Positions 22,546 through 33,303 are shown, counted from the first letter of the stretch. The stretch: DNA of 64,000 nucleotides from Andrena cerasifolii (GCF_050908995.1 NC_135120.1:3733433-3797432), one strand, 5' to 3'. Made by a program: numbers and translations. Notes: a model not told the origin generated them from the sequence alone.

Positions 22546-22816
22546 TGTTGCGAGCACCGGGTATAGGCCCGTGCATAGCCTGCTGGTGCTCGCAGCTGAA
22601 GATAGAAGAAGGTCGGCCCCCTTCAAGAGGACGATCGGAGAGGCCGACGAGAAGGAGGTCTTGTACCGAACGCCATTGCGTTCGGACGTACGGGTCGCAC
22701 CTTTGTAAACTATTGGTCTATGTAACAATATAGTTCAGTCGTGTGTGGGTCCGTTTAATTATTCTTCTACTCCTTTGCGTCGGGGTGGCCTGCGATGAAA
22801 ACGCCCCGGCGCAACA
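22546..22816 (+). repeat. Right LTR of the non-autonomous element
   Basis: 271 bp, one visible substitution from the left LTR; followed by the ATAT duplication at 22817-22820. Confidence 0.9.
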
Positions 22817-22910
22817 ATATGATTAGTTAATTACAGGAAATATAATATAAACAGTAGTATATACTTTAGTTTTTGCTAATTATAAAAATATTTAAAATCG
22901 CTAATTAAAG

Positions 22911-23188
22911 GCAATGCAGCTGGCCAGATGCTATCACCTATGGTAATGTTCTCGTATAAAAGGTTACCAGCAGTTATAGTGGAGAAAGCACCAAATGGTT
23001 GGGGTGTGGGGAGATCCGATAACGGATGGATGACGGGAGAAACATTTTTTGAATATATAAATAATATATTCCACCCATGGTGTGTGGAGAATAAAGTACA
23101 GTTTCCTGTAATTATGTACCTCGATGGACATTCTTCTCATGCCACTATGGCCTTAAGCGATTTTTGCGTAGTATATGAAATTGAATTA
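22911..23188 (+). pseudogene. Pogo-A transposase, second DDE motif
   Basis: The exon begins after AATTAAAG. It reads GNAAGQMLSPMVMFSYKRLP, GRSDNGWMTGETFFEYINNI and IMYLDGHSSHATMALSDFC. The second catalytic Asp is in YLDGHSSH. Pogo-B interrupts after EIEL at TA (23187-23188), and the frame continues at 26019. Confidence 0.85.
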
Positions 23189-23655
23189 GGGGAACGTGGA
23201 GCAAGCCGGACTAGCGGGGTAAGATGGGAAAGCATTGTTTATAAAAAATGGAAGGTACTACCGTATACACGTAAACATATCAGCGAGTTCAGTGCTAAAG
23301 AGCATGGGTCTGAAAATAGCAGTGTTATAGACCACGCGAGTCACGAGTTACGACGAGATATTACATTTTTCTAATAACGATATAATTGTTCAGGAAGTTT
23401 GTAATACTGTCACTTTATTTATGTTTATGTTCTTTAACTAAAACCGGTAAGTTAATTTTCCTTATTAGTTACTTTTTCATAAATTCTGAGTTTTCACTAA
23501 GAAATAGTTAAGGTTATTTTATAAAAAGCATGTGAAGTATTAAATACGTATTGGGGCAAGATGGCACGGCCCCATCATTGGGACGTGCCATATTGCCTCA
23601 TTTAACGGACTTTATCTACGAATCTTGTCTTTGTTGTAGATCCATATTTTGTAAA

Positions 23656-24327
23656 ATGGTAAGAACATACAAGAAAAAGACAAATAGAGGCGAATGGTGT
23701 AAAGAGAGTTTGAAGAAAGCACTTAGTGATATATTAGAAAAGAAGATGGGATATCATAAGGCGTCACAGGTGTATGGAGTACCAAAGTCAACTTTACAAA
23801 GACGAGTACAAGAAATCAAAACGAAAGGGAAAATGAAATTGGTTACATCTTTGGGGCCCATACAACCAGTATTTAATTCAAAGGAGGAGGAAGAGTTAGT
23901 TCGTTTTTTAAAAGATATGGAAGCACGATTTTTTGGGCTGAATACTATGGACTTAAGGCAATTAGCGTATCAGATGGCTATTAGAAACGGAAAAAAGAAT
24001 AATTTTAATAAAACTTTAGGTATGGCAGGAAGAGATTGGTTATATGGATTTCTAAATCGTCATAAAGATCTTTCGATACGAAAACCTGAGGCAACTTCAG
24101 CCGCTCGTGCTTCTGGATTTAATAAACCTGTTGTTGAAATATTTTTTAAATTGCTTGGTGAAGTATACGATAAATACAAGCTTACTCCTGATCGTATTTT
24201 CAATTGTGACGAGACAGGAGTATCAACAGTTTCCAAAACTAAAAGTAAAGTTATAGCTCAAAGAGGAAGAAAACAAGTAGGATCTTTTTCCTTGGCAGAA
24301 CGTGGAAGAACAGTCACAATTGAAATA
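23656..24327 (+). pseudogene. Pogo-B transposase, N-terminal and first DDE motif
   Basis: Starts MVRTYKKKTNRGEWCKESLK at 23656. A psq-type HTH (YHKASQVYGVPKSTLQRRVQ) and a CENP-B-type region (MAGRDWLYGFLNRHKDLSIR, then PEATSAARASGFNK) precede DRIFNCDETGVSTV with the first Asp. The frame stays open to GRTVTIEI, where the solo LTR has landed; the sequence after it continues the same frame. Confidence 0.85.
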
Positions 24328-24785
24328 TGTAGCGGGTAGCACGGGAGGGTGGTGCGTCAAGCGACCACCAGAGTAGCGCTGCTGCACTACGGGCCCTGGC
24401 TGCACCCCCGCTCCGCACCCCATGCCAATGCGCATGCTCCGAGACCACCCTCGCAGGGATAAAAGGAGCCAAGACCCAAAAGTTGATCAGTCTAAGTCCC
24501 AGCTCTGACAAAGTCACTTCCTTGTGCGGACGACTACCCTGACAGGTGACTAGCAGATAGCGCTCCCCAAGTGGACCAGAATCGGGAGACTTCTGACAGG
24601 CTAGTTCGCAAGGTTTTAACAATCGCTCGCTGGTGTGGACGATTCCTAAGCGGATCATCGCCTTCGTGTCAAAGTTGTTCACGTGTCTCCATGTATATAG
24701 TGTTAGATCTTAATAAATGTAAATAGTTTTGTCATTGGTGCGTATTCCTTTCTATTGCCACCCTGCCCGTACAATCCACGTTACA
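24328..24785. mobile_element. Solo LTR, 458 bp, AATA duplication, inside pogo-B
   Basis: It begins TGTAGCGGGTAGCACGGG and ends ATCCACGTTACA. AATA flanks both sides (24324-24327 and 24786-24789). The tips TGTA/TACA-like are complementary. A TATA-like GGATAAAAGG occurs at about 24456. Removing it with one AATA leaves pogo-B coding in frame (VTIEI|CISATETYVPP). This is the fourth nesting level: P-type gene, pogo-A, pogo-B, LTR. Confidence 0.9.
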
Positions 24786-24789
24786 AATA

Positions 24790-25770
24790 TGTATTAGTGC
24801 AACCGAAACATATGTGCCTCCTCTTTTCGTCTTTCCCAGAAAGAGAATGAAGCCTGAGTTACTACATGGTTCACCTCCTGGCTCTTGGGGACGTTGCAGC
24901 GATTCTGGCTGGATGACGAGCGAATTATTTTTTGAATGGATGAAGAAATTCATCGAGTTTTCACATGCGTCATCAAAAAATCCAGCATTGCTTCTACTCG
25001 ATGGTCATTCCACTCACACAAAAAACTTAAAAGTTATCGATTTAGCCAGAGAACATGGAGTGAACATGATTGGCATTTCCTCCACATTGCTCACATCGAC
25101 TACAGCCGCTCGATGTTTCATTCATGAAACCATTGAGCACTTATTATGATCAAGCAGCCACAGGATGGTTGCGTTCAAATCCTGGGAAAGTTGTTACGAT
25201 GTACCAAATTGCTGAAATATTTGGAAAAGCTTTTTTGCTGCGACTATGCAAACGGCAATAAATGGCTTTAGGAAATGTGGCATTTGGCCCTACAATTCGC
25301 TGGCATTCAATAATTCTGATTTTATTGCTGCAGAAACTACTGATAGATGTCTTACAACTTCTCTATCGCAAGAAACCCTCAGCACTTCAACAATACCAAC
25401 AACTGAAGCAATACTAATAGGAAATGAAAGTAGTTCTTGCAGCGAAAACATGTAATCGGAAAACCAAGACCCTGTTCCGGGATGTTCTGTCTATAACGAT
25501 TTGCAAACTGTAAATTCGTCTACACTAATAACAGCATGTCGCAACTTGGATTCTTCCTTCAATATTTCACCAAGAGACATTATACCCATCCCCAAGATAC
25601 AAAACAAAGAAAAGAGAAGGAGTAATCGACGTGGGAAAACAGCGATTTCAACTTCTTCACCATACAAAAGAGAGTTACTTGATTTAAAAAAAAGTAGCCG
25701 AAGAGAAAAAGACAACAAATTAAAAAAAAACGAAAAAGGACTACAGGAAAATCAAGCTAACCTCAATTAA
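24790..25770 (+). pseudogene. Pogo-B transposase, C-terminal part (two frameshifts, one stop)
   Basis: It continues after the LTR with PPLFVFPRKRMKPELLHGSP and DSGWMTSELFFEWMKKF, then LLLLDGHSTHTKNL with the second Asp. A frame change near 25065-25075 leads to FPPHCSHRLQPLDVSFMKPL with the third Asp. A second one in the T-run near 25231 leads to MQTAINGFRKCGIWPYNSLA. A TAA at 25453-25455 breaks the Ser/Thr-rich tail, which resumes and ends in a Lys-rich segment at 25770. The DDD triad is intact but the reading frame is broken. Confidence 0.8.
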
Positions 25771-26018
25771 AAAAAGAAAATAGAATTTCTTCACATTCAA
25801 ACTTGTTTCTTTATGAAATGTGTCAGTAAGAAAACATGTTACTTAAGAAAAAGATGTTTATTTCAGTTTTTGGTCCTAGTGATCTCCTTTTTGTTGCTGA
25901 AATTTGAAGATGAAAATATATTGATTCTAAAAATGCTTTAATAAATGTTACAAAAAGAATATATTTGATTTCCTCTACGTTTCTTTTTAGCTATACCGTC
26001 TTACCCCACATTCCCCTA

Positions 26019-26521
26019 ATATCATTATTCCCAAATGCTACGCACATTATGCAACCCATGGATGTCGCAGTATTTCGTTCCTTAAAGGATGCATGGAAAA
26101 CAACTGTGACAACCTGTAGATTTAAGAATAACGGTTTATCCGTTAAAAAATGTGATTTTATAATAGTTTTAAAAGCTGCTATTGATTCACTTAATTCAGA
26201 AGTGTGTTTACGCAGTGGCTTTGCTTGCTGCGGACTTTCGCCATTTTCAGCAAATGCAATAAATTATTCGAAATTGTTAAAGAATAACCAAGTAACACTT
26301 GCAAAAAATCCAAGTCAGGACCAGACAGTTACAGAAAAAGATAAGCATAAGCAACTGCTGCAATATATAGAAAGTTCGACAAATTTGGATACAATTAAAC
26401 TCTTCAAAATAGCTGAGAATAGGGATGAAGAGTGATATGGGGAGGAAAAATATAAAGAATTATTTGCACTTTGGCAACAATGCAAACGATTGTCAGAAAA
26501 TGATGAATTTTGTTCGGTACA
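26019..26521 (+). pseudogene. Pogo-A transposase, third DDE motif and tail
   Basis: Resumes after pogo-B as ISLFPNATHIMQPMDVAVFR, where MDVAVF holds the third Asp. LRSGFACCGLSPFSANAINY is the usual pogo GLxPFxxxxxDYSK-type motif. A TGA at 26433-26435 interrupts, after which YGEEKYKELFALWQQCKRL continues in frame to about 26532. That single stop is the only lesion in this part that is not an insertion. Confidence 0.8.
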
Positions 26522-26696
26522 GTTTAAAATATAAGTACTATTGAACTTAGTTTTTTGTCCATCTTAGTTGAATAATTTGCTTTCATTTTTTTTCATTAAT
26601 TCATATGTATGTGATGAATATTTGTAAAGTAAGTAATGAGTATGGCGGAGTGCGTTTGTATATCTTTAATAAAAAAATTGTAATTATTTTTTGTAG

Positions 26697-27103
26697 GCAC
26701 AACATACAACAAATAAACAAATAAATTGTAGTATAATCGCATCAAATGATGTAGAACATATTAATAATAGTATTGTTATCACATCGAGTGATATAGAATA
26801 TGCTAATGATAGTATTGTAATCGCATCAACTGATGTGAAAAATATTAATGACGGTATTGTTATAGCATCAAGTGATGTACAAGATATTAATGATAATATT
26901 GTTATTGCATCAAGTGATTTAGGAAATATTGATGATAGTGTCATAGAACAATTTAATTTAAGCTTTAATGTTGACAATATTAATAATTTAGATGAAAACA
27001 CTTGTTTTAATGATGACAATATTAATAATTTAGATGAAAACACTTGTTTTAATGATGACAATATTAATAATTTAGATGAAAACACTTGTCCAAATAAATG
27101 TGG
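26697..27103 (+). CDS. Pogo-A accessory exon with internal peptide repeats
   Basis: An acceptor (TTTTTTGTAG) at 26687-26696 and donor (AATGTG|GTAAGT) at 27104 bound an exon without stops. It has five to six copies of a 21-residue unit (INDxIVIASSDV pattern) followed by three 14-residue units DNINNLDENTCFND. It links in position to the Lys-rich exon at 27185. Such low-complexity Asp/Asn-rich spacers occur in the C-terminal parts of pogo-like proteins. Function unknown. Confidence 0.55.
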
Positions 27104-27184
27104 TAAGTAATTTTAATTCTTTCTCAATAACAACACTTATAAATTATAAACAATTATAAAAATATAATACTGATTTTGTCACAG

Positions 27185-27657
27185 ATATGACTGATGATTC
27201 CATTCCTTTGCCTTTCAAAGAATCGCTTTTTTGGCCAACATCTTCATCATCAGGTATCAATGATAGTAAAAAGAAAAGGAAGGAGAAAATTCCTGCTATC
27301 GCAACCTCTGAAAAATGGAGGGAATATCAGAAGTTAAAAATTGCTGCTAAAAAGAAAAAAGAAGAATAAAAAGAAGAAAGAAAACGTTGCCGATTACAAA
27401 ATTTAAACATAAAAAAGGAACAAGTTGAAGAGAAAGCTAAATTAAGAAAAAAGAGAGAAGAAGAAGCAGCACTGAAGAGACAGGAAAAAAGCGAGGAGAA
27501 AGCAAAATGTAAAATAATAAGGGAAGAAAAAGCAATACTGAGGAGAAAGAAACAAGAAGAGAAAGCTAAGTTGAAAAAAATAAGAGTAAAATATGCAGCA
27601 GACGTGAAAAAGATGAAATCTAACAAACGCGAAGCAATAATTTTAAATTTAACATAA
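27185..27657 (+). pseudogene. Pogo-A C-terminal Lys/Glu-rich exon
   Basis: An acceptor (TTGTCACAG) precedes DMTDDSIPLPFKESLFWP, a motif typical of pogo-like C-termini (IPxPFKxxLFWP). A charged coiled-coil follows. A TAA at 27367-27369 splits it; the same frame then continues through EEKAKLRKKREEEAALKRQE to TAA at 27655-27657. Confidence 0.65.
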
Positions 27658-28013
27658 ACTGGTATTTTTATTTTAATAAATATTTTTTCCAAAATATAAA
27701 CAGTTGTATTTATTATTATGTTATAACACCTCTCCTATTTAAAAGAATAATCTCCTATAAAAGATGTAACTTATTCTAACCTGAAACGGCAACATATTGT
27801 GTGAGCAGAAATTGGTACAAATAGTGAGCAGAAATACGGACATTTGGAGCATTGTATTTAATTACAAATTACTAATAGTTAAACATCTTGAAATAACCTT
27901 TTTAAATATTTCTTGAATTAGTTGATGTATTATTAAGGTATTAATCAATTTCTCTGCAAATTTTGACCACAAACAAATTTTTTACACATTCTTTATGACG
28001 AGTAACCTCTTAA

Positions 28014-28900
28014 GGGGAGGTTCTGGTCTAAATGTCGATTTCTTTTCTATTTTATTTTTCGAATGTTCAACCTTTTAGGAAAACGTGTTTAAAAGGATTT
28101 GTTGAAATTCGTAAAATTCCCGAAGTTATAGGCATTTGAGTTGCGGCAAATGCATGGGCAACAACCGTCCACTCCGGCGCTCACGTAAAACTTCAAATGC
28201 GTTTTTCTCGAAACAGTATTCTCAGAACGGTGGGACCTGTATCTCCAAAAGTTATTATCCGATTCGACTGAAACTTTTTTTATTTTGAAGATTATTCTTT
28301 TGGCTAGGGGGGGGGGGCTAAAAAAGTACAAAAAGTTGAAAATTTATAATTTTCAAAGGTGATGAAAGGACGAAAAATACAGGGAAAAGTGATTTCAAAC
28401 TTGAAGCGTCGTTATTTTCTAAAAAAATGTAATTTTGTAATTTCTTTTATTTTGAAGAATATACTTCTGGCTAGGAGGGAAACCAAAAAAATACAAAAAT
28501 TTATAATTTTCAAAGAGCGTTGGAAGGACGAAAAATATAGGGAAAAAGTGATTTCAAACTTCAAGTGTCGTTATTTTCTTAAAAAATGTCATTTTGCATT
28601 TTTTTCTGGTTTCCCCCTAGCCAGAAGTATATTCTTCAAAATAAAAAAAGTTTCAGTCGAATCGGATAATAACTTTTGGGGATACAGGTCCCACCGATTT
28701 TGATCAATTTTTTGACGCCTTGACTTTAACGACTCCCCAGTGCCGTCTGTAATGATTAATTATAAAACAAAAAATATATTTCTATAATTTAAGACATCCA
28801 TAATACAATGCAAAAAGTCCCATTAAATTATATATAGTAGTTTTCCTTTAATTAATTCCTAAATATCACCTATTTTGGGGCTCTAGACCAGAACCTCCCC
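28014..28900. mobile_element. TTAA-flanked MITE, 887 bp, in pogo-A's right end
   Basis: The tips GGGGAGGTTCTGGTCTA and the complement TAGACCAGAACCTCCCC are flanked by TTAA (28010-28013 and 28901-28904). Inside, a CTTTTTTTATTTTGAAGAT...GGCTAGGGG module is repeated in both orientations. There is no transposase. TTAA targeting points to piggyBac-class mobilisation. Confidence 0.8.
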
Positions 28901-28932
28901 TTAAATGAGCAGAAATTGGGACATTCACCTTA

Positions 28933-28993
28933 CGTGCTGCATTAAGAATTGCAAAAGTGAGTGGAAGATAAGCGGGGGTGTTAGTTTTCATAG
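28933..28993 (+). pseudogene. P-type transposase exon 1b, THAP zinc finger start
   Basis: Continues MVH from 16488-16497 as TCCIKNCKSEWKISGGVSFH, with the CCxxxC ligands of a C2CH THAP finger. It ends at a canonical donor (CATAG|GTAAGT). Confidence 0.8.
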
Positions 28994-29062
28994 GTAAGTG
29001 AAAATGAAACTGTAATTGCATATGTTTAGTAACGAAAAGTATGTTTGAATACTACTTATAAG

Positions 29063-29294
29063 AAATCTAATTTTGTTCGGCTTCCCGTTAAAAGTGGAGG
29101 TACACAAAAGATTTGTGGCGGCAATTCCTCCGAGTTTACTACCTAAAGTAAGCAAATATTGTAAAATATGTAGTGAACATTTTACTACTGATTGCTTCCA
29201 ATCCGCAACATTGACAAATATGCGGCGTACACTGAAGCGACATGCGGTGCCAACATTATTCGACCACCATTTTCATTGTAATTACACAAATGAG
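29063..29294 (+). pseudogene. P-type transposase exon 2, THAP zinc finger end
   Basis: In frame with exon 1. It reads FPLKVEVHKRFVAAIP, then YCKICSEHFTTDCF with the second Cys and the His of the C2CH finger, and KRHAVPTLF, the AVPTLF box that closes THAP domains. The acceptor used (CTTATAAG) is weak; the donor is GAG|GTATGT. THAP domains bind the terminal DNA of P-type elements. Confidence 0.8.
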
Positions 29295-29364
29295 GTATGT
29301 AAATATCTATATAATGTATATCATCTTTTCCATAAGGTACTATTATGGAAAATACATTTTACAG

Positions 29365-29487
29365 GCACTCAATTATGGGCCTTCGACTTCCAATTTCAAT
29401 GCGATGTTTGGTGAAGAGGAGCTGCCGGGGAAGTCACGAGAACAATGCAATGTCACAGAAAAAAAAGAAGTGGGCGCTCAAACAATG
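29365..29487 (+). pseudogene. P-type transposase exon 3, linker
   Basis: Acceptor TTTTACAG, donor ATG|GTACAA; both junctions are phase 0. It encodes a linker starting ALNYGPSTSNFNAMFGEEEL. No domain seen. Confidence 0.6.
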
Positions 29488-29573
29488 GTACAAGTTTCTC
29501 ATGATGTTTACATAATTGTATGTATGAAATCTGAATTGAAACCTATAGTTAAATTTTATTGCTACATGCACAG

Positions 29574-30202
29574 TGCGGGAGCATAGCAAAAAAGGACATT
29601 GGTGTTCAAGTGACAGAGAAGTGTTTGCCTCCAGCGCAGACAGTGCAAGAATTGCGGCATAAAGTACACGTATTACAGATGCAGTTACTACGGCGGGATG
29701 CTCGCTGGAATACAGTGATTAAAAATTTAAAGGAGAATGGTATATCCACCCAGTCAGTAGAGGTGGTATTGCGGAATCGGTTTAGTGGATTTCCGTTGGA
29801 TGTGCTAGACAATGACATGCAAAATTCATTATTCCAAAAAATAGAAAACGCTATAGCGAAGAAATAAAAAGCTTTGCTTTAACTTTATATTTTTACTCGC
29901 CGAAAGCATACCATTTCGTTCGGGGGAAACTAAATTTACCTCATGATTCAATGCTAAGAAAATGGTTAAGTACGTCTAATTGTGAACCGGGTTTTAGTAG
30001 CGAAATGATTGCATTTCTGCAAGAACATGTGAAAACCAATGAATATTTGAAAGATGTGGCATTAATATTTGACGCTATGAGTATTCGTAGCGAAATTGTA
30101 TACGATAAAAAAAGTGATAAATACCGCGGATACATTGACTACGGTGGCATCGCCCATGTAGATTCAAACGAAATAGCCACAGAAGTCTTAGTACTACAAA
30201 TA
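29574..30202 (+). pseudogene. P-type transposase exon 4, coiled coil and RNase H-like start
   Basis: After acceptor ATGCACAG it reads CGSIAKKDIGVQV, a leucine-rich coiled coil (TVQELRHKVHVLQMQLLRRD) and ENGISTQSVEVVLRNRF. TAA at 29865 ends this frame, but the next frame carries KSFALTLYFYSPKAYHFVR and LRKWLSTSNCEPGF, so one base has been gained or lost near 29850. VALIFDAMSIRSEIVYDKK holds the first catalytic Asp, and YRGYIDYGG follows. The fold-back element interrupts after TEVLVLQI. Confidence 0.85.
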
Positions 30203-31329
30203 CAGGGTCAACGTTTTATCCTGCAACCCGCGCTCGCGCGAACAGGTAAAATGGCAACAGCGCCTCACGGACGCATTCTACTACAACCATGCACCGTCCC
30301 GGCGTTCGGAGAGCTGCCCAAGAGAATTTTGGGATGGTCTCTTTCAAATTAACGTCGCAAAGAGCTATTCAGAATTTCCCGGCCCGGGTTAAAAAATTTT
30401 GGTTCTTTTCGTATAACTTTTGAATTATAAAAGATATTGGAATGTAATTTACGCCGAAAAGTGAGAAAAAAATATTCCCTCTCAATGATGGATAATTTAA
30501 CACATTTTACATTTACTTAATTTTTTTTATCAAATTTTTAACCATAAGTGTTGTAAAAAGCTTTTGCAAACTGTTTATTTGATACTGTATTTAATGCTGT
30601 TTTTAAAATTCGTGGTATTGGTAAACAATAGGCTAGTTGTTTCTGTATCATTACTTTCATAAATTGAGAAATTAAATTTTTATTCAATTATGTGTTAGTT
30701 CTGCAGATCTCAGAATCTATTGTTCTGGTTTTCTTTTTTAAGATTTTATCCTTAATGCAGCGCATACCTAGATCAGACGTAAGGGGTAACTAATGGGACG
30801 TGTTTTTGATTGTAGCAGTGTTTGAATTTTTTTCTAGAATTTTTGTGTCTGAATGTCTTAGCTACTCAACGCCACGCGTATATCGGCTTCCGTTAATTTC
30901 ATTTTTTGGAATGATGCGCCATTATTGTGGCTTTTACACGCAGGTGGCGAAAAATCTCTCCGTACAAGGGTGTAGCGCCGCGGTCAACCCTGTTATAGCT
31001 AAAATTTTTGAAATTGAGATGGGTACGAGATCAGTCGACAGTATTTTCAAACCGCATTACAGCAATCTGGGATGCGAGTGATAAACCGATCATAAAAGTA
31101 GAGCGCGCGGCTCGATTACCTGGGGCCGGAAATTCCCAATAGCTCTTTGCGACGTTAATTTGTAAGAGACCATCCTAAAATTTTCGGAGGTCAGGCATCA
31201 CTGCTGTCCAGGCAGCTGGCAGCTCTCCGCTGGGCCGGTGCATGGTTGTAGTGGAATGCGTTCCTGAGGCGCTGTTGCCATTTTACAAGTTCGCGCGAGC
31301 GCGGGTTGCAGGATAGAACGCTTACCCTG
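30203..31329. mobile_element. Fold-back family 2, copy B (1127 bp), complete
   Basis: Ends CAGGGTCAACGTTTTATCCT and the complement of CAGGGTAAGCGTTCTATCCT, with TA at 30201-30202 and 31330-31331. Arms of about 180 bp include GGTAAAATGGCAACAGCGCC and GTCTCTTTCAAATTAACGTC. The unique middle has a short frame (30800-31081) also present, degenerate, in the 57430 copy; it looks non-coding. Removing it with one TA keeps P-type coding in frame (LQIVSYSRKFKIPIA). Confidence 0.9.
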
Positions 31330-31331
31330 TA

Positions 31332-31415
31332 GTTTCATATAGTAGAAAATTTAAAATTCCTATAGCATTTTTTTTCACTAACAAAACAATAGCAGATTTA
31401 CAATGTCAAATAGTA
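31332..31415 (+). pseudogene. P-type transposase, continued between two insertions
   Basis: VSYSRKFKIPIAFFFTNKTI then ADLQCQIV matches the P-type stretch between the first and second catalytic Asp. It ends at the TA where pogo-C begins. Confidence 0.8.
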
Positions 31416-31922
31416 GGGGAGAGTAGCCTATATTGGACGGGCTCCTTAATTGGACCATTCGTGTATCTCGATAAAGAAATATATTTGCAGTGGTTCTTTC
31501 GGCTACACTGATTTAGGAAGTCGAGATGAAACATGCGAGAGCAGCGAGACGGTTATTCATTTGTTTGTCGTTCAGCGTCGTCGAAATAGAGAAATACGTG
31601 GTACGCGATCATTATTTTTCGTGCTATTTCAAGTGGATTCCTTTCTACATCTTGTAAGTACCATAATTTTAAATGATACTAGTCTAAAGTGTGCTGTCTT
31701 AGCTACAAATTCATGTCCTTACTTTCCCATATTCGTATAAGTGTAACAATAAAAACATATCTTTTTGATATAACCTGCAAGTTGCCTAATATTGGACCAC
31801 CACTAGTTGCTTAAATTGGACCGGTCCATTCTAGGATACCATCTACGTTATGGTAGGGAATAGTTAAAAGCATGCTAAGAAGTTTTTTTTAAGTTTTTTT
31901 TTTCCTTTTTTAGAGATTTAAA

Positions 31923-33131
31923 ATGACGACAAGGCGAAAGTACGGGAAATGGAATGAAGACGAACTACAAAAGGCCATTATAGCTTACGAAAACGGTGAC
32001 TATGGTTTAAATGAGTGTAGTATGGTGTATGGAGTGCCAAAAGCCACACTGAAGCGACATTCCACGAAAAAAAAACTCATATGCGAATTCTGGGGAAGCC
32101 ACCCACGTTCTCTTTAAATCTGGAGAAGATTTTATCGGACCACATTCTAACATTAGGAGAATGCTTTTTTGGATTAACAATTAAAGATGTGCGAAAACTC
32201 GCATTTGATCTAGCGGAAAAATATAACCTTCCCCATGCATTCAATACGGAGAAAAAGATGGCAGGGAAAAAATGGTTTTACGCATTTACACGGCGAAATC
32301 CCCGACTATCTATTCGACAACCAGAGGCTACTTCACTTGCAAGAGTAAAAGGATTCAATAAAAAGAATGTGCAACACTTTTTTGATTTATTAGAAAGCAG
32401 TATTACAAAATTTAACGTTACACCAGACAGGATTTTTAACGTAGATGAATCTGGGCTTTCCACTGTGCAGAAAAGGACACAAAAAATAGTGGCAAAAAAA
32501 GGGAAGCATCAAGTAGGCGTTGTTGCAAGTGGCGAACGAGGGGTAAACACCACAATGGTCTGTGCAGTAAGTGCTGCAGGTGTTTACATACCACCAATGA
32601 TAATTTTTAAGGCAAAAAAGTGGAACGACGCATATGAGATTGGTGCTCCTACAGGAAGCATTATTAAAATGTCAAATACAGGCTACATTAATACTGAACT
32701 GTTTGTAACATGGCTGAAACATTTTAAGAATTACACAAATTGCAATAAAAATAAAAAAATTCTTCTGTTGTTGGATGGGCACACCATGCATAGTAAAAAC
32801 CTAGAAGCTCTGACTTTTAGAGCAGAAAACGGTATTGAATTGCTACAGTTACCCAGACATACAACCCACTGTTTGCAGCCTCTGGACGTAGCGTTTTTCG
32901 GTCCATTACAAACGTATTTCATTCAAGCACATCTCTCTAACTGAAGCGCACGGAAAAGCAGCTACTATTGCTAATGTTGAGAATGCTTTCCGTGCTACAG
33001 GAATTTGGCCATTTAATCGACATATTTTTCAAGAACACTACTTTGCTCCTGCTACTGCACTACTTTCGACTAACACTCCCCAGCCATCTCTGACTCAGAA
33101 AACAGTGATGACAGCAAAGATGAAACTTTAA
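31923..33131 (+). pseudogene. Pogo-C transposase (frameshifted)
   Basis: ATG at 31923 begins MTTRRKYGKWNEDELQKAII, with a psq HTH (YGLNECSMVYGVPKATLKRH). A frame change in the A-run near 32070 leads to LGECFFGLTIKDVRKLAFDL, KKWFYAFTRRNPRLSIRQPE and DRIFNVDESGLSTV (first Asp). LLLLDGHTMHSKNLEAL has the second Asp and HCLQPLDVAFFGPLQTYF the third. A second break near 32940 drops some residues before GKAATIANVENAFRATGIWP. A stop at 33130 follows. DDE_1/CENP-B-type family; inactive. Confidence 0.85.
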
Positions 33132-33303
33132 ACCATCTGCTAAGTGTTTCAAAAAGACTTTACTACAGATTTCCTCGTTACCAAAACTAGCACCTGATCC
33201 ACAGCCGACGCTGTCACGAAGAAGCCAGCGGGGAGCACAAAAGGCAGCTCTATTAACTGCTGACTCCTACAGACTGACTCTTTAACACTCTCAACAACAA
33301 CGA

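Larger units (their letters stand above)
19017..22816 (+). mobile_element. 3.8-kb LTR retrotransposon lacking gag-pol (LARD-like)
   Basis: Two 271-bp LTRs (19017-19287 and 22546-22816) start TGTTGCGAGCACCGGG and end GCCCCGGCGCAACA. I find one difference between them (GTGTGCGTCC versus GTGTGGGTCC). ATAT flanks the element (19013-19016 and 22817-22820). The candidate primer-binding site TTGGTGTCAGAAGTGGGATC starts at 19288, and the purine tract TGGAGGGGGGAGCAG precedes the right LTR. The GC-rich 3.26-kb interior has no protease, RT or integrase motifs. Long frames there on both strands are composition artefacts. It must depend on an autonomous relative. The near-identical LTRs mark it as recent. 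It sits in a pogo-A intron. Confidence 0.9.
23189..26016 (+). mobile_element. Pogo-B, nested in pogo-A
   Basis: The left end is GGGGAACGTGGAGCAAGCCG (23189); the right end is ...CCCCACATTCCCC (26016). TA lies at 23187-23188 and 26017-26018. Removing the insert with one TA restores EIEL|ISLFPNATHIMQPMD of pogo-A in frame. It carries its own transposase, itself interrupted by a solo LTR. Confidence 0.85.
16498..28930 (+). mobile_element. Pogo-A, composite 12.4-kb DNA transposon with four passengers
   Basis: Terminal repeats AGGTAAATGTCCCAATTTCT (16498) and the complement of AGGTGAATGTCCCAATTTCT (ending 28930) are flanked by TA (16496-16497 and 28931-28932). Further GAGCAGAAAT subterminal motifs occur near 27800-27835. 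It encodes a pogo/Tigger transposase in several exons between 17117 and 27657. Passengers: fold-back family 1 (17615-18856), an LTR element (19017-22816), pogo-B (23189-26016) and a TTAA MITE (28014-28900). Without them the element would be about 4.6 kb. Confidence 0.85.

Noticed and set aside
30800..31081. 93-codon frame in the middle of fold-back family 2
   Set aside because: The same region in copy C (57430-57700) has frame-breaking changes, so coding is not conserved.
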